64,000 nt of DNA from Diphasiastrum complanatum (taxonomy: Eukaryota > Streptophyta > Lycopodiopsida > Lycopodiales > Lycopodiaceae): NCBI GenBank assembly GCA_029204225.1, contig CM055101.1, positions 60,299,392-60,363,391 on the forward strand. Reading direction: 5' to 3'. The notes beneath the pieces are model-generated. The model ran no database searches and was not told the origin of the DNA. It was given only the letters and a program-made list of their open reading frames with translations. The position numbers and the translations under genes were made by a program. Below, in pieces: positions 15,801 to 28,785 of the stretch; position 1 is the first letter of the stretch, and the number at the start of each line of letters is the position of its first letter.

Positions 15801-18800
15801 CGAGTCCTAAAAGCTGTTTTCGAGACATCTTCCGATTTTATACGGACTTCATGATATCCCGATCTGAGGTCTATTTTGCTGAAAAATTTAGCCCCGTCAA
15901 GTTGGTCAAACAACTCGTCTGCCCGAGGCATAGGGTATTTATTCTTAATTGTGACTTTATTGAGGGCTCTGTAATCTACGCAAAGACGCATAGATCCCTC
16001 TTTCTTTTTCACCAATAGGACTGGTGAGGCCCATGGTGAACTACTGGTCTGAATTTGGCCTTTCCCAAGATAATCTGTTAACTGCCTAGTTATTTCTTCA
16101 TCCTCTGTTCGGCTGACCCGATACGGAGGTTTAGAAACAGGTGCTGTACCTGGTACTAGGTTTATTACATGATCTACCTCTCTGCTAGGTGGTAAACCAT
16201 GTGGCAAATCTTCAGGAAAAACATCTTTAAATTTAGACAATAAAGTTTCTAATTTATTGATTTTCTGCTGAATAGAACTGGAAATAGAAACTTCAGGAAT
16301 AAACGAAAAGTCACATAAGAATACCTGATGGTCTTCGTCTCCGATTAGCTGACAGAGCTCTGAACTGCAGACCATAGGACTATTGGGAACATCATGCTCC
16401 CCATGCAACTGGATCTCTCGGCCTTTATGCTGAAAGCTAAGGGTGTTCTAGTTACGAAAAGAGCCACAGCTGATCTAGAATTAAGCTATGAAAGCATCAC
16501 ATAAGCAAGACTTAACCCTAGAAAGCAGGAAAGAGAGAGATTAAGGAGGCTAAAGAGAGAGATCAATATCATCAGCTGAATGACAAATGACACAGTTTCC
16601 CTACTTATAGCCAAGAGGAAGCCCTAAAAGGAAGCTTCCAGTGGCTAGGGCCCAACTGGGAGGGATAATAGTGCGCCCTCCAAGAAGGCCCCCACTCTCC
16701 AGTAATATGTCCAAATGGCCTAATAATGAATAATAAGGCCAAAGGCCAACCATATAGTCTGAATGTCACTAATGAATAAAAAAGGGCCCAAGGCCTGCTC
16801 ATGCATAAAGTAAAGTAACTGTAAATGTAAATGGACGCGGCGAATGTAATGAGCCGAGTCCATCTCCCCGACACAAAAAAAAGACCCAACTGCCGAAAAG
16901 ATAACCGGATCAAGTAGCAGCAAGCCCTGGTGCATCAACAGCTAGAGGAACATCTGATGTAGAGGAATCAACAAGTGCAGCAAGAGCACGAGCCTAATCC
17001 GCAAGTAATGGTGTATGATAAAACACATCAATAGGCTCCCATGTAGCCTCCTCAATAGGACGACCATCCCACTGGACCAAAAATTGAATCTGCTGGCGGC
17101 GTCGACTATGGTATAGACGGACCTGTAATATAGCAGCAGGTAAAAATGGAAATAGCTCTGGAGCAGTAGGAAACTCAGCATCACAAGGAGCGTCATCCTC
17201 AATAGCAGCACGTAATAAACTGACATGGAATACATCACAGGCGCGTGTGGAAGCAGGAAGCTGTAAGCGATATGTAACTGGACTAAGAACCTCCACAATG
17301 CGATAAGGCCCATAATAACGTGGTGCAAGCTTCTCAGTAGAAGCATGGCCCTGGACAAAATGATGATGTGCAAACCGTAAGCGTAGATAAACCATATCTT
17401 CAAGCTGAAACTCAACATGGCGGCGGTGACGATCAACTGAGGTCTGATAACGCTGCTGAACATGCTGTAAATGAGAACTGGCCCGAGTAATAAGCTCTCG
17501 AGCACCTGATAGAAAAGATGCAAGTGTAACAGGTGTATCCTCATGAGGAAGAGGAATGCCAGGTAAAAGAGGTGCATAGCCATGAGATAATTATAAATGG
17601 AGAGACACTTGTGCTGGTACTAACAGAGCTATTATAGCTATACTCTGCTAAACATAAATGCTGATCCCAATCCTTCCCTGAAGGAGTAACAAAATGGCGT
17701 AAATAATCCTCAAGGATCCTGTTAAGGACCTCAGACTGCCCATCAGAAGTAGAATGATAAGCAGAACCCATAAAAAGCTGAACATCCAAAATACGCATAA
17801 GCTCTGTCCAGAATATAGATGTAAACTTACTATCCCGATCAGAAAGGATAGTACGAGGAAATCCATGCAGGCGGAAAATCTCTGATAGGAACAAACGTGC
17901 ACACTGCTCTGCTATGATAGTACTGCGAACTGGGATAAAATGTGCCTGTTTCGAGAACCTATCAACTACCACCATACATGAATCGTGACCATGCTGGGTA
18001 TGGGGAAGGCCAAGGATAAAGTCCATAGATATATCAGTCCACTGGCGATGAGGAATAGGCCAACTCTGGAGCAAACCAGCAGATTTAGAACGGGAGTACT
18101 TATTACGAAGACAGAAAGGGCAGGTACGAATAAGTATAGCAAGCTCAAATCGAAGAGAGGGCCAATAAAAATGGTCTTTGAGACGAGCATAAGACTTCTG
18201 AAAACCAAAGTGACCCCCAACAGGAGAGGAATGAGCATCCGACAACAACTGGGAACGGATACCCAAAGAACTAGGGATACAAAGAGAATCATAATGATAA
18301 AGACGATTGTCAATAATGGAGTAAACCTGATGAGGACTGGACGAAACAGGTGGGGCAGAACTATAAACATCACGAAAATCAGAACATGTAAGGTATGCTG
18401 CAGGTAGAGCATCAAACCATGGAGGAATAGTAGAAACGAGTGTATTTAACAAAGCTGGAAGACGAGATAATGCATCAGCAGCAGTGTGAGCACGACCAGG
18501 ACGATACAATATGGAGAAATTAAAAGACTGTAAAAATTGCAACCAACGAAATTGACGATCACTAAGGTCACGTTGAGAAAACAGATAACGTAAAGACTGG
18601 TGATCAGTAATAATGTCAAATGGGACTCGATACAGATAATGACGCTACTTCTTAAGAGCATAGATAATAGTAAGAAACTCTTTCTCATGCACAGAATAAC
18701 GTTGCTCATAAGAGCGAAGACGACGCGACTCATAAGCAATAATACATTGTGACTGGCGAAGTAAAGCACCCAAACCAGCATTACTAGCATCAGTCTCAAC

Positions 18801-21800
18801 AAGAAACTTCTGACCAAACTGTGGTAAACACATAACGGCAGCATCAACAACAGCACGACGAAGAGTATCAAACGTTGTCTGACAATCAGGAGTCCACAGA
18901 AAAAGTACTAGACTTCTTCAAAAGTGCATGAAAAGGAGCTGCGATAGTGGCAAAATGAGGAACTGGACGACGAAGGTGAGTGGCTAACCCAAGAAACATA
19001 CGAACATGATGAATATCAGTAGGTATAGCTGGACGGCCTGAACCTTATGAGGGTCCAGACGAATGTGACCAATACAAATAAGAAAACCAAGAAACTCGAT
19101 CTCAGAAACAGCAAAAGAACATTTAGACAACTTAGCAAATAACTGGTGGTGTACAAGTAACTGAAAAACCGAGGAAAGATGGGCAACATGCTCAGCAAGA
19201 GACTGACTAAAAATAAGAATATCATCAAAATAAACCAAGACACAATGACCAAGAAGCGGACGTAAGACGTTATTCATCACATTCTGGAACGTAGGAGGGC
19301 CATTAGTAACACCAAAAGGAAGCACACGAAATTCATATAAACCAAGATGAGTACGGAAAGCAGTCTTATGTTCGTCAGAAGGGTGCATCCTGATTTGGTA
19401 ATATCCAGAACGAAGGTCTATCTTGGAAAAGATTTTAGAGGTACCGAGCTGGTCAAAGAGGTCAAACCAGAGTACTAAAAGTTGATGTATGAAAACAGCT
19501 TGATAATACAAAGGCGTTTGGTACCATCTTTCTTATTAATAAGGAGAACAGGAGCACCAAAAGGGCTGTGACTAGGAACAATGAGACCCTGATCCAACAA
19601 GGCAGTGATATGGAGCTCAAGCTCATCACGCTCAGATCGAGACATACGATAAGGGGGACGGGAGGGAGGAGCAGAACCAGGACGCAAGTCAATATGATGG
19701 TTCACGTCACGTAATGGTGGTAGCGTCGTAGGTTCTGAAAAGACAAAAGCATACTAATGTAATAAGTCAGAAATCACCTGAGGAACAACTGCTGGTGTAG
19801 AAACTGGAGGAACTGGTACTGCCCGCTGAACACATAATAAGGCAGAACAATGAGCCTTCGGCAGGCTGCGAATAAGCTGCTTCCCAGTAATCAACTGGAA
19901 GTCTCCCTGAGAATCAATGCCCACAAGTGAGTGTGCAACTGCATCATGTACAAATGTCAATGTCTGCTGTGTCAAGTCCAGTGTAACGGCTCCAAGAGAT
20001 GCAAACCAATCAGCACCAAGGATAAGATCATAACGCTCCATAGGGATAATGTAAAGATCTGCCTGTCCAGAGAAATCTCCAATGCGGTATGGTAAACGTT
20101 GAAACATCTGAGAACTAGGAAAAGAATGAGAACTGGCACAACTGTGAGAGGCTGGGAAGCAGGAACAGGTGAAGCACGGATCCGACTAGTGATATAACTG
20201 CTAATAAAAGAATGAGTGCTACCAGTATCAACTAAAGCAATATACTCTCGACCTGTAATACGCACACGTAACCAAAGGGAGCGAGGACCAGGACGCCCTG
20301 TCCAAGTAGCATAGGCAAGCTGAGCATGGCAAGTAGCAGGAAGTAAATCAGGGGAAGGCTCAGAGGATAAGTCAGGCTCATCAGAAATATGAATGTAGAT
20401 ATCGGAATCATCTGGAGTAGTGCCCTCATGGTAAAAAACAGCAGTAGTAGTAGGGAGAGGCTGGCGGCAATCACGGGCAAGATGGTCAGGACTCTTACAA
20501 CGAAAGCAAAGACGCTTCTGCTGAAGATCAGCGAACTCTGCAGACGTGTAACGTCGGACAAAAACAGGTCGAGGAGTCGGAGGACGAGGAGGCGAAGGGG
20601 CAATGGAGAGAGCTGGAACAGAAGGGGCCGGTGTAGGGGTGAACGTAGCGGGAAAAGATGAAGCAGAAGGACGGGGTCGGGAGAAGCGGGAAGGAAGGGT
20701 GTCAGAGTACTTATGCTGTAAAGTACTGGCAAGAGACATCGCCTCAACAAGTGTGGTAGGACGGAAGGAAGAAACATCATAACGTAAAGCACCACGAAGC
20801 CCAGCAATGTAACGAGAAATAAGCTCACTGGGCTGTAGATCTGTGAAAAGATAAGAAAGCTCTATAAACTGATCTGTATAAGAAGCAAGATCACTGGTCT
20901 GAGTGAGACTACAGAATGTATCACGTTCGCAGTCAAGCCACTAAGGATCAATCATAGCATGGCGGAGGTCACGGCGAAAAGTATGCCATACATGGAGCCC
21001 TTCCTGATCAGGATCAACTCTATAAACTCGCCACCACGTGGCGGCACATCCATCTAAATCTAAAGCAGCCAACTGGATCTTCTGAGGATCAGTCTTGGGG
21101 TAAATCTGAAAATATGTGTCAAGCTTAGCAAACCAATTCGCTAATAAGTTCCCGTCGGAGGAACCGGAATAGGTAGCAAGCTGTACCCTATCACGAAAGT
21201 CTCGAGGAAAGTGTGGCTCAGGAAGGGGGGGACGAGGAAAGAAACTAGGAGGTGGGTTAGATGGAATGAACGGTCCACCACCAGGCTGACTAGCAGAAGA
21301 AGATGGAAATCCAAATGGAGGGGGAGTCCCAAATGTAGGAAAAATAGGAGCTTTACCAGGACCATGAGGTTGTAAAGAATCAATCTGTGACTGCATAGTA
21401 GCAAAGCCGGTCATAACTGAATCGAAGCGAAGAACGAGGCCAGAAAGGATCTCATCCATGCGACGAAACTGATCGGATAAGGTTTCCTGAGTAGTCTCAC
21501 TCGGGGTAGGTGAATGTGCCATAATGATAGTGGAAGGAATAGACGAAAACTTGAGGGAGCGGACTCTTGTCGTCACCCCAAATTAGCCTATTACAACCAA
21601 TATTATCACAACTGAAAAAAAACAGACAGCAATGAACAATGGAGAAGCTGTAAAAATGCGCTGGACAGCCAGGGATACAATGTGAATTTGAAAGAGTAAA
21701 CGGAGTCAGAATTCCTAAAAATGTGGTGGAGAATGAGCGCGCGACAGCCTTTTGATAAGCTGTAAAAGATGGCTGGAATTGGAGAAAAAAAAAGGCAAAA

Positions 21801-24800
21801 GTGACAAGTTGGGAGTGCTGAAGCAGCGATTTACAGGTTGAAGAATTTTAGCTGTTTGGAATAGCAAATGATGTCGGAATTGGGTAGTTTTTAATTGAGG
21901 ATGGGTGTTGGACAGTCAGGGAACTAACTGTGGAAGATGGCTGCAAACTGGAAAAATATCAGACGAAAGTGATAGGTCGGAAGGCAGGGACAGCGATGGA
22001 AAGGAAGAGGAGGAGCGCTGGGCAGCAAAGAAAAGAGGGGACAAAACAGGGGGAACGCTGGGCAGGAAGGAGTGAAAGTGATGGAGGAGCAAGGCAAGGC
22101 AGCAAAGAAAAAATTCCAGATTGTGCTCAGAAAAGTGCTCTGATACCAAGTTACGAATAGAGCCACAGCTGATCTAGAATTAAGCTATGAAAGCATCACA
22201 TAAGCAAGACTTAACCCTAGAAAGCAGGAAAGAGAGAGATTAAGGAGGCTAAAGAGAGAGATCAATATCATCAGCTGAATGACAAATGACACAGTTTCCC
22301 TACTTATAGCCAAGAGGAAGCCCTAAAAGGAAGCTTCCAGTGGCTAGGGCCCAACTGGGAGGGATAATAGTGCGCCCTCCAAGAAGGGCCCCACTCTCCA
22401 ATAATATGTCCAAATGGCCTAATAATGAATAATAAGGCCAAAGGCCAACCATATAGTCTGAATGTCACTAATGAATAAAAAAGGGCCCCAGGCCTGCTTA
22501 TGCATAAAGTAAAGTAACTGTAAATGTAAATGGACGCGGCGAATGTAATGAGCCGAGTCCATAACTTTCTCCTGATAGTTTCTGTGGAGGGAAGGTCCTA
22601 AACTGTAGAGCCAATCTCTCCCGAGAACAATATCTGTTCGATCCAGGTGCATTATCTGAAAGTTTATTTCATCTTGGTACCCCTGAATACCAAGATTTAA
22701 CTTACTTACCATAATTTCCCATATTTTTTTATCTTCACCCTTAGCTAATGAAACTATGTACCTATGCTGACTAGGTACTTCTGGTAGTTTAAGCTTTTTA
22801 ACCAGGGTGTAGTTGATGAAATTATGGGTTGCCCCATCATCAACCATAACTCTTACTGACTGGTTACCAACTTTCCCATGCATACGTACTAGGTCATGCG
22901 GCCCAAAGCTGAAGGGTCTCGCTAGCATTGCAGAGGTCAGCTGGCAACAATGTTCATGATCTTCATGATACACTTTGATCTCGGAAGCTGCCGAGTCACT
23001 GGGGAAACATACAGTCTGAACAAGATGAACTTGTTTTTTATCTTTCTTATCTTTTTTAGTGAAAGGCCCCTTGGGACACTGTCTGACTGTGTGTCCCTTG
23101 CCCATACACACAAAGCACAAACGTTCTTGTTTGGCTTTCTCAAAATCATCTGGTTTTAAGGGCTGTATGAGTAAAGGGCGTTTCTGAGGAGCTTCACCTT
23201 TAAATTTATCTTGGTTCTTTCTTTTTAAAAATTTCTTTTTAAATTGAAAGTCTTTCTGAGGAGGCTACTGTCTCGCCCTCTTCCTACCCACTGAATCATC
23301 ATAGATTTGAGCATATCTGAGAGCTTGCTCAAGGGTAGTAGGCGAGTTTCTCAGGACCTCTACTTTATATTCATCTTTAAGGCCACGGACAAATCCCCTG
23401 ATTTTCTGATAATCATCCATATTTTTAATCTTTAAAATTGCTTCTCGATACTGCGAGATATATTGGATGAGGGATTTATCCATTACTGTTCTTTCCCAGG
23501 CTTCCCAGGCTCTATCCAGTTCATTTTCTGGTAGAAATTCTCTTAGCGCCATCATACTGTCTTCGCGTTGCATTGATCGCTTCCGCCCCTGCTATTGCTA
23601 TTTCGGCCTTTGTTGTGGTTTTTCCAGCCTTCCGCCTCCTATCGCACTCACGATCACCTCTGCCTTCTTTCCCCAGTTCCTTCAACAGAAATGGTGCATT
23701 CCAACCTTGCCGATCTATGGGACGAGGTGGACATTGTCAGACGGGTTCCCAACAAGTCCAACAAAGTTATGGACTTGGCTCATTACATTCGCCGCGTCCA
23801 TTCTTTTATTGTTATTATGCATAAGCAGGCCTAAGGGCCCTTTTTATTCATATACTGGCCTTGGGCCCTATTTGGTTATATTTTTCGGACTTGGTCACAT
23901 TGATTTGGAGTGGGGGTCCTCCTATTGGGAGGGCGCACTATTTTCCCTCCAAATCCTTTTCCCTCCCTTTTTTGAATCCTCCATTTGATTCAGGGAGAGG
24001 GTATAAGTAGGGCAACATTGTTATCCTTTATTCAGTTTATGATGATTGCTCCTCTTTTAGCCTCCTTAAGCATTCTCTTCCTACTTTCTAGCTTAAGTCC
24101 TGCTTTCTAACATAGCTAGTGAATCTTAGCTTGTAACTTGGTATCAGAGCACTTTCCTGCAGATTGGTGGAGGCTGTCCAGCGCCCTACCACCCATCACT
24201 TTCATCAATTTTCCTCCGTCAACCTTCTTGCAGATTGGTGGAGGTTGTCCAGTGCCCTACCACCCATCACTTTCATCGATTTTTCTCCGTCATTTTTGCA
24301 GATTGGTGGTGGCTGTCCAGCGCCCTACTGCCCATCCCTTTCGACAATTTCTTCATCATTTTTTGCAGTTTTGGTGGAGGCTGTCCAGCACCTTGCTAAC
24401 CCATCACTTTCGTCGATTTTCAGATTTTCATTGTTTTTGCAAATTTGGTAGCTATTGCCCAGCGCCCTACTACCTCATCATTTTCGACACTTTTCGTCAC
24501 CGATTTGCTGTCCATTTTTTATATTATTTCGAGGCTGTCCAGCGCCCTACTACCATCTCATTTTCAGCGGTAACCCATCACTTTCGTCGATTTTTTCGAC
24601 AGATTTTCATCTCTTTAGCAAATTTGATAGCTATTGCCCAGCACCCTACTACCTCATCATTTTTGACACTTTTCGTCACCGATTTTGCTGTCCATTTTTT
24701 ATATTGACTGGAGGCTATCTAGCGCCCTACTACCGTCTCATTTTCAGCGGTTCTTTTCACCGACTTGCTATCCGTTTCGGCTATTGATTGGAGGCTGTTC

Positions 24801-27800
24801 GGCACCTTACTTCAGCACCTTTTTTCAGCCTATTCTTCAGCATATTGTGGATCTTGGTAGTTGCTGCCCAGTGCCCTATTATCTTCAGCTTTTACCTCTC
24901 TTTGTTGGCACTACCGAGTGAACGACGGATCAGCACTCACCCAGGTATTGCTTGCGCCCTTTTTGCACTTCCTTTTTGCACCTACTTGCTGTCTTTTCTG
25001 CTCATATACTGCTCTTTCCAGCCCCCTATTCCTGTTCATATTTGTTGCCTCCCACCCTCCTCTGTCCATTTTTCCATTTTGTTAAAAACCCTCTAGTTTC
25101 TCAGCCCCTCATTTTCTGATTATTATCCATCTTGATTGACTGTTTACGTGCCATTTTTGGTGATTTCAGAAGTTAGACTAAGTTGGGGTGACGACAAACG
25201 TCCTCTCACTCAGGTTTTTGTCTCTTCCTTAGTCCCTATGGCGACTTCTTCATTAGAAGCAGACGGCCTATTGCAGCCAGGGTTTAAGGTTTAGGGTCCA
25301 GGGATGAAGTTGTACAATAAGTAATTAATAAGCTATTGGGGTTCATCTAGGGAGAAACTGATCTCATCCTACAAGACATAGTAGTGTGTGGGCTTAGGGT
25401 TTAGGGTTTGGAGCATAAGTAATTAGTAAGTTGTTGAAGTTCATCTGGGGAGAAACCGATCTCATCCTATAAGACATAGCAGTGTGTAGGTTTAGGGTTT
25501 AGGGTTTAGAGCATAAGTAATTAGTAAAGCTGTTGAAGTTCACCGGGGGAAAAACTGATCTCATCCTATAAGACATAGTAGTGTATAGGTTTAGGGTTTA
25601 GGCTTAGAGAGGCAGGAGTTATTAGGTAAGTTGTTGAAGTTCATCCGGGGAGAAACCGATCTCATCCTATAAGCCATAGTAGTGTGTAGGTTTGGGGTTT
25701 AGGCTTAGAGAGGCAGGATAGTAAACATCACTGGAAAAATTTATCCAAGAAAATTATGTGGTCAAGCATAGCTTGAGCAGCTTGCATAGCTTGATCTTGA
25801 AGTTTGGCTAGCTCCAAGAGCTCTCTGTATCCAGCACCTTTCTGAAAGCTCTTCAAGATCCTTGAACACACTACGTTGGGTCTCAAAATATTTCTCAGCT
25901 TCAAGCCATTCTGCATAGTCTAGCTGCGCTTTTTCTTGGTACTCCAAGACCTTCACTTTCTCGGCAGGAAAATCCACTGATTGGAAACTAGTGGGTGTTG
26001 TCTCTGAAAGCTCACCAAAAACTTTTGACATGGATTTGAAGAAGGCACAATTAATGATGTGGTAAAATCCTTGAGTACATAAAGGCGACGCAACCACTCC
26101 TATCATCTGCATGCATTGGAAGGACCTTTTTGACCATTGCTTTCTTGCAAAACTTCCTGGCCAAATATTCAGATGAATGGGTATTGATCATTGCCCCAAA
26201 AGGAATGCTGCTTCCTTGGGTGTCCGAGTTCAGGAAATGGGCAGTGAAGCCAAACCCCAAACCCTAAACCAGTTTGAAGCCCATAAAATTGCCTTTCAAA
26301 CTGTGTTCTATTTGCAAAACATGCTCAAATTGACTTTCACTTACACTGTCCCTATCATATATCAGGCAACTTCAGTACATGTGCATAATCAAGCACATGT
26401 ACTGAGAAAAATTTTGTCACTTATATTATACGTCCAAACATGCATCTCTACAGAAAGGCCGAGGCATTGTTCTTCTGACTTCACGAGCTGGGAAACCTCT
26501 ACTGTAAGCATCTCCACAGCCTCAAGATCACTTGCAGTTTCAATGTACGTTATATAAAGACACTTACTATTTTGTCTTCAACCTGGAACAAGCTAAAAAG
26601 GCACGAAGGCACTTACAGCTGCAATCGAGGATAAATCGGATCCTGGGGAGCCATGTGATACATCTATTCCAAAGATGATAGTGGGCTGCTTGGAGACTTT
26701 TCCCAAAGATTGTTTGAATTCCAAACTTAAGACGGAGTTGTAGCCCCCACTCTGTAGTAAAGATTAGTGATAAGGATATACACAGTTCATAAGGGACGTA
26801 TTGTAGTGAGCATACATGTCTGGCGTTCACTAGGAGATGTATCCGAACACAAGCAAATATCTGCCAAGACTATGCGGATATATAAATCGAAAAAGTTGAT
26901 TTCATCACACATAAGATCTACGCTGCTGAAACCGGTAACCACATCCACTACCGAAGACGAACATCTGTGTCAGGCATACCATTCTGAGAGGTAAATATGA
27001 AATAACATACCTAGCTAGGGGATGGATCTGAACACAAGCCAATATCTGCCAAGACTATGTGGATATATAAATCTAAGGAGGCTCTTCTTGCCAGAGAGAG
27101 AGATAGCGACAGAGCGAGGGACAGTCTGCTTGTTTAAACTGTTAGAATTGTTTGCTCTTTCAAGCCCATTCGCACTCCATCCCAGTTATGGGAGGCATGG
27201 GCAATGGATAGGTTTTTTGCAAAAAATTTTGGCCCCTTTTTCATTTTTTTTTGACCGAAGGGGGCAGGCAGTCGCCGTCCACCCCTAATAATTGATTCCA
27301 AGGGGGGGTAGGGTTGGGAAAATTATTTTAAATTGTTTTTGGGCATGTGGGAGCGAGTTGGGAGGGGCCTGTATTTTTTTTTTTGGAAAAAACAAAAAAT
27401 TTGCGCCAGGGGTAGACGCGCCCACCCCAAGCACACCCAAACGCGCCCGCGCCCACGCTCGCACCCGGACGCCCTTTCGCGCCCAACCCCTGCTTCCTTA
27501 GATATATATATATATATCATAGGTCCCGCGGTACTAGGTACCGCGGGACCATACTGGTACCGCAATACCATATTGGTCCCGCGATACCAAAAAAAGAAAA
27601 AAAAACAATTTTTTTTGCGAAAATAACACGAGAAAAAATTTAGATTTTTTTTTATTTTTTATTATGGTACTACCCTGGTACTGCGGATCCTAGGGCGGTA
27701 TCATACTGGCGGTACCACTGTTATGGTACCGGCGCGTCCAATTTTTTTCAAAACTTTTTTTTCAAAAACAATAAAAATAAAATACAGGCACCTGCCTACA

Positions 27801-28694
27801 ATGCCCCCCATCCCGAAAGCAAAATAAAAACAATTTATGGCCCCTGTTTTTGACCCGGAATTAATTATCAGAGGGTGCCTGTCACCCACCTGCCCCTTGT
27901 TAAAAAATAGGAAAATAGTACCGAAAAAATTTCCAAAAAAATTTGCAATAGACCTAACCACTGGGCCATGCCTCTCATAACCTCACTATTACTAAACAAC
28001 CATGGCCAGTGAGCAGTTCATAAATTATTACGAACCTTCATTGGGAACTAAGCTCCAAAAAAGCGGCAAAGAAAGATCTGAGAGTGGTTTCGAGTGAAGG
28101 TTTGTATGGCAAACATATTACTGCGCCAAGGTTTAGAAGTGAATGCTCGCCAGAGGATTGGGGAAAGGTGAACGCTCACCAGAAGAGTGACAAGCTCTCA
28201 GGAGCAGAAGTCTTTGGGGGAAATTAGGGCTTAGCAGAAGAGTGACAAGCTATACACTACTGTGACTCGGTTTAGGGGATCGGTTTCTTCCCGAATGAAG
28301 TTATGGCACTACTCCAACTCGCTACAATACGACGTCGAAATTTACAGTACCTGCTCCACGAACCCCCGCGCCTGTATTCCTGGACCATTGATACATTCTA
28401 CGCAGGTTTAAGTGTATGCTGCGAAAGTGCAGCTTTGATGTTGAATCTGCACATACCTGTGGTGCAATGCCTACGACACAATGAGGACGTGGGTGGGGTT
28501 GATGATGTTTATGGATGATGATTATGCTTGTGGCTTGTTTTGATGGTTATGGCTGTGGGGTTGTGGGTTTAGGGTGATTTGTTAGGGTTTGGGGTGTTGT
28601 GTTAACCGTGCCATTTGTTGGGGTGTCGGGTTTAGGGTCTTATGTTAAATGGTTGAACATGATGCATATGTTTTGAATGAGATGTAGATGTGCT

Positions 28695-28785
<91 letters not shown>

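Larger units (their letters stand above)
16450..22566 (-). mobile_element. Chromovirus B, complete element nested in chromovirus A
   Basis: Two LTRs (416 and 418 bp), a PBS, a leader, gag, PR, RT, RNase H, IN and chromodomain in Ty3/gypsy order. Outside both ends is AGAA (16446-16449 and 22567-22570). Removing the element plus one AGAA restores the open reading frame of chromovirus A, which fixes the boundaries. The LTRs differ by about five substitutions and one 2-bp indel, so insertion is recent, yet gag-pol already carries stops and frameshifts. Confidence 0.9.

Noticed and set aside
16942-21404. Long hydrophobic ORFs (Leu/Val/Phe rich) on minus, and plus-strand ORFs at 17985-18407 and 20389-20661
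   Set aside because: Shadow frames of the chromovirus B gag-pol, which has clear domain motifs in the alternative frames.
23595-23834. ORF entering the chromovirus C LTR as a possible captured gene
   Set aside because: Only about 25 codons lie outside the LTR and no family is recognisable; kept only as an unassigned segment.
25283-25722. True chromosome end or functional telomere
   Set aside because: TTTAGGG units are few, interspersed in a 99-bp unit, and followed by 38 kb of other sequence including exons of the same gene.
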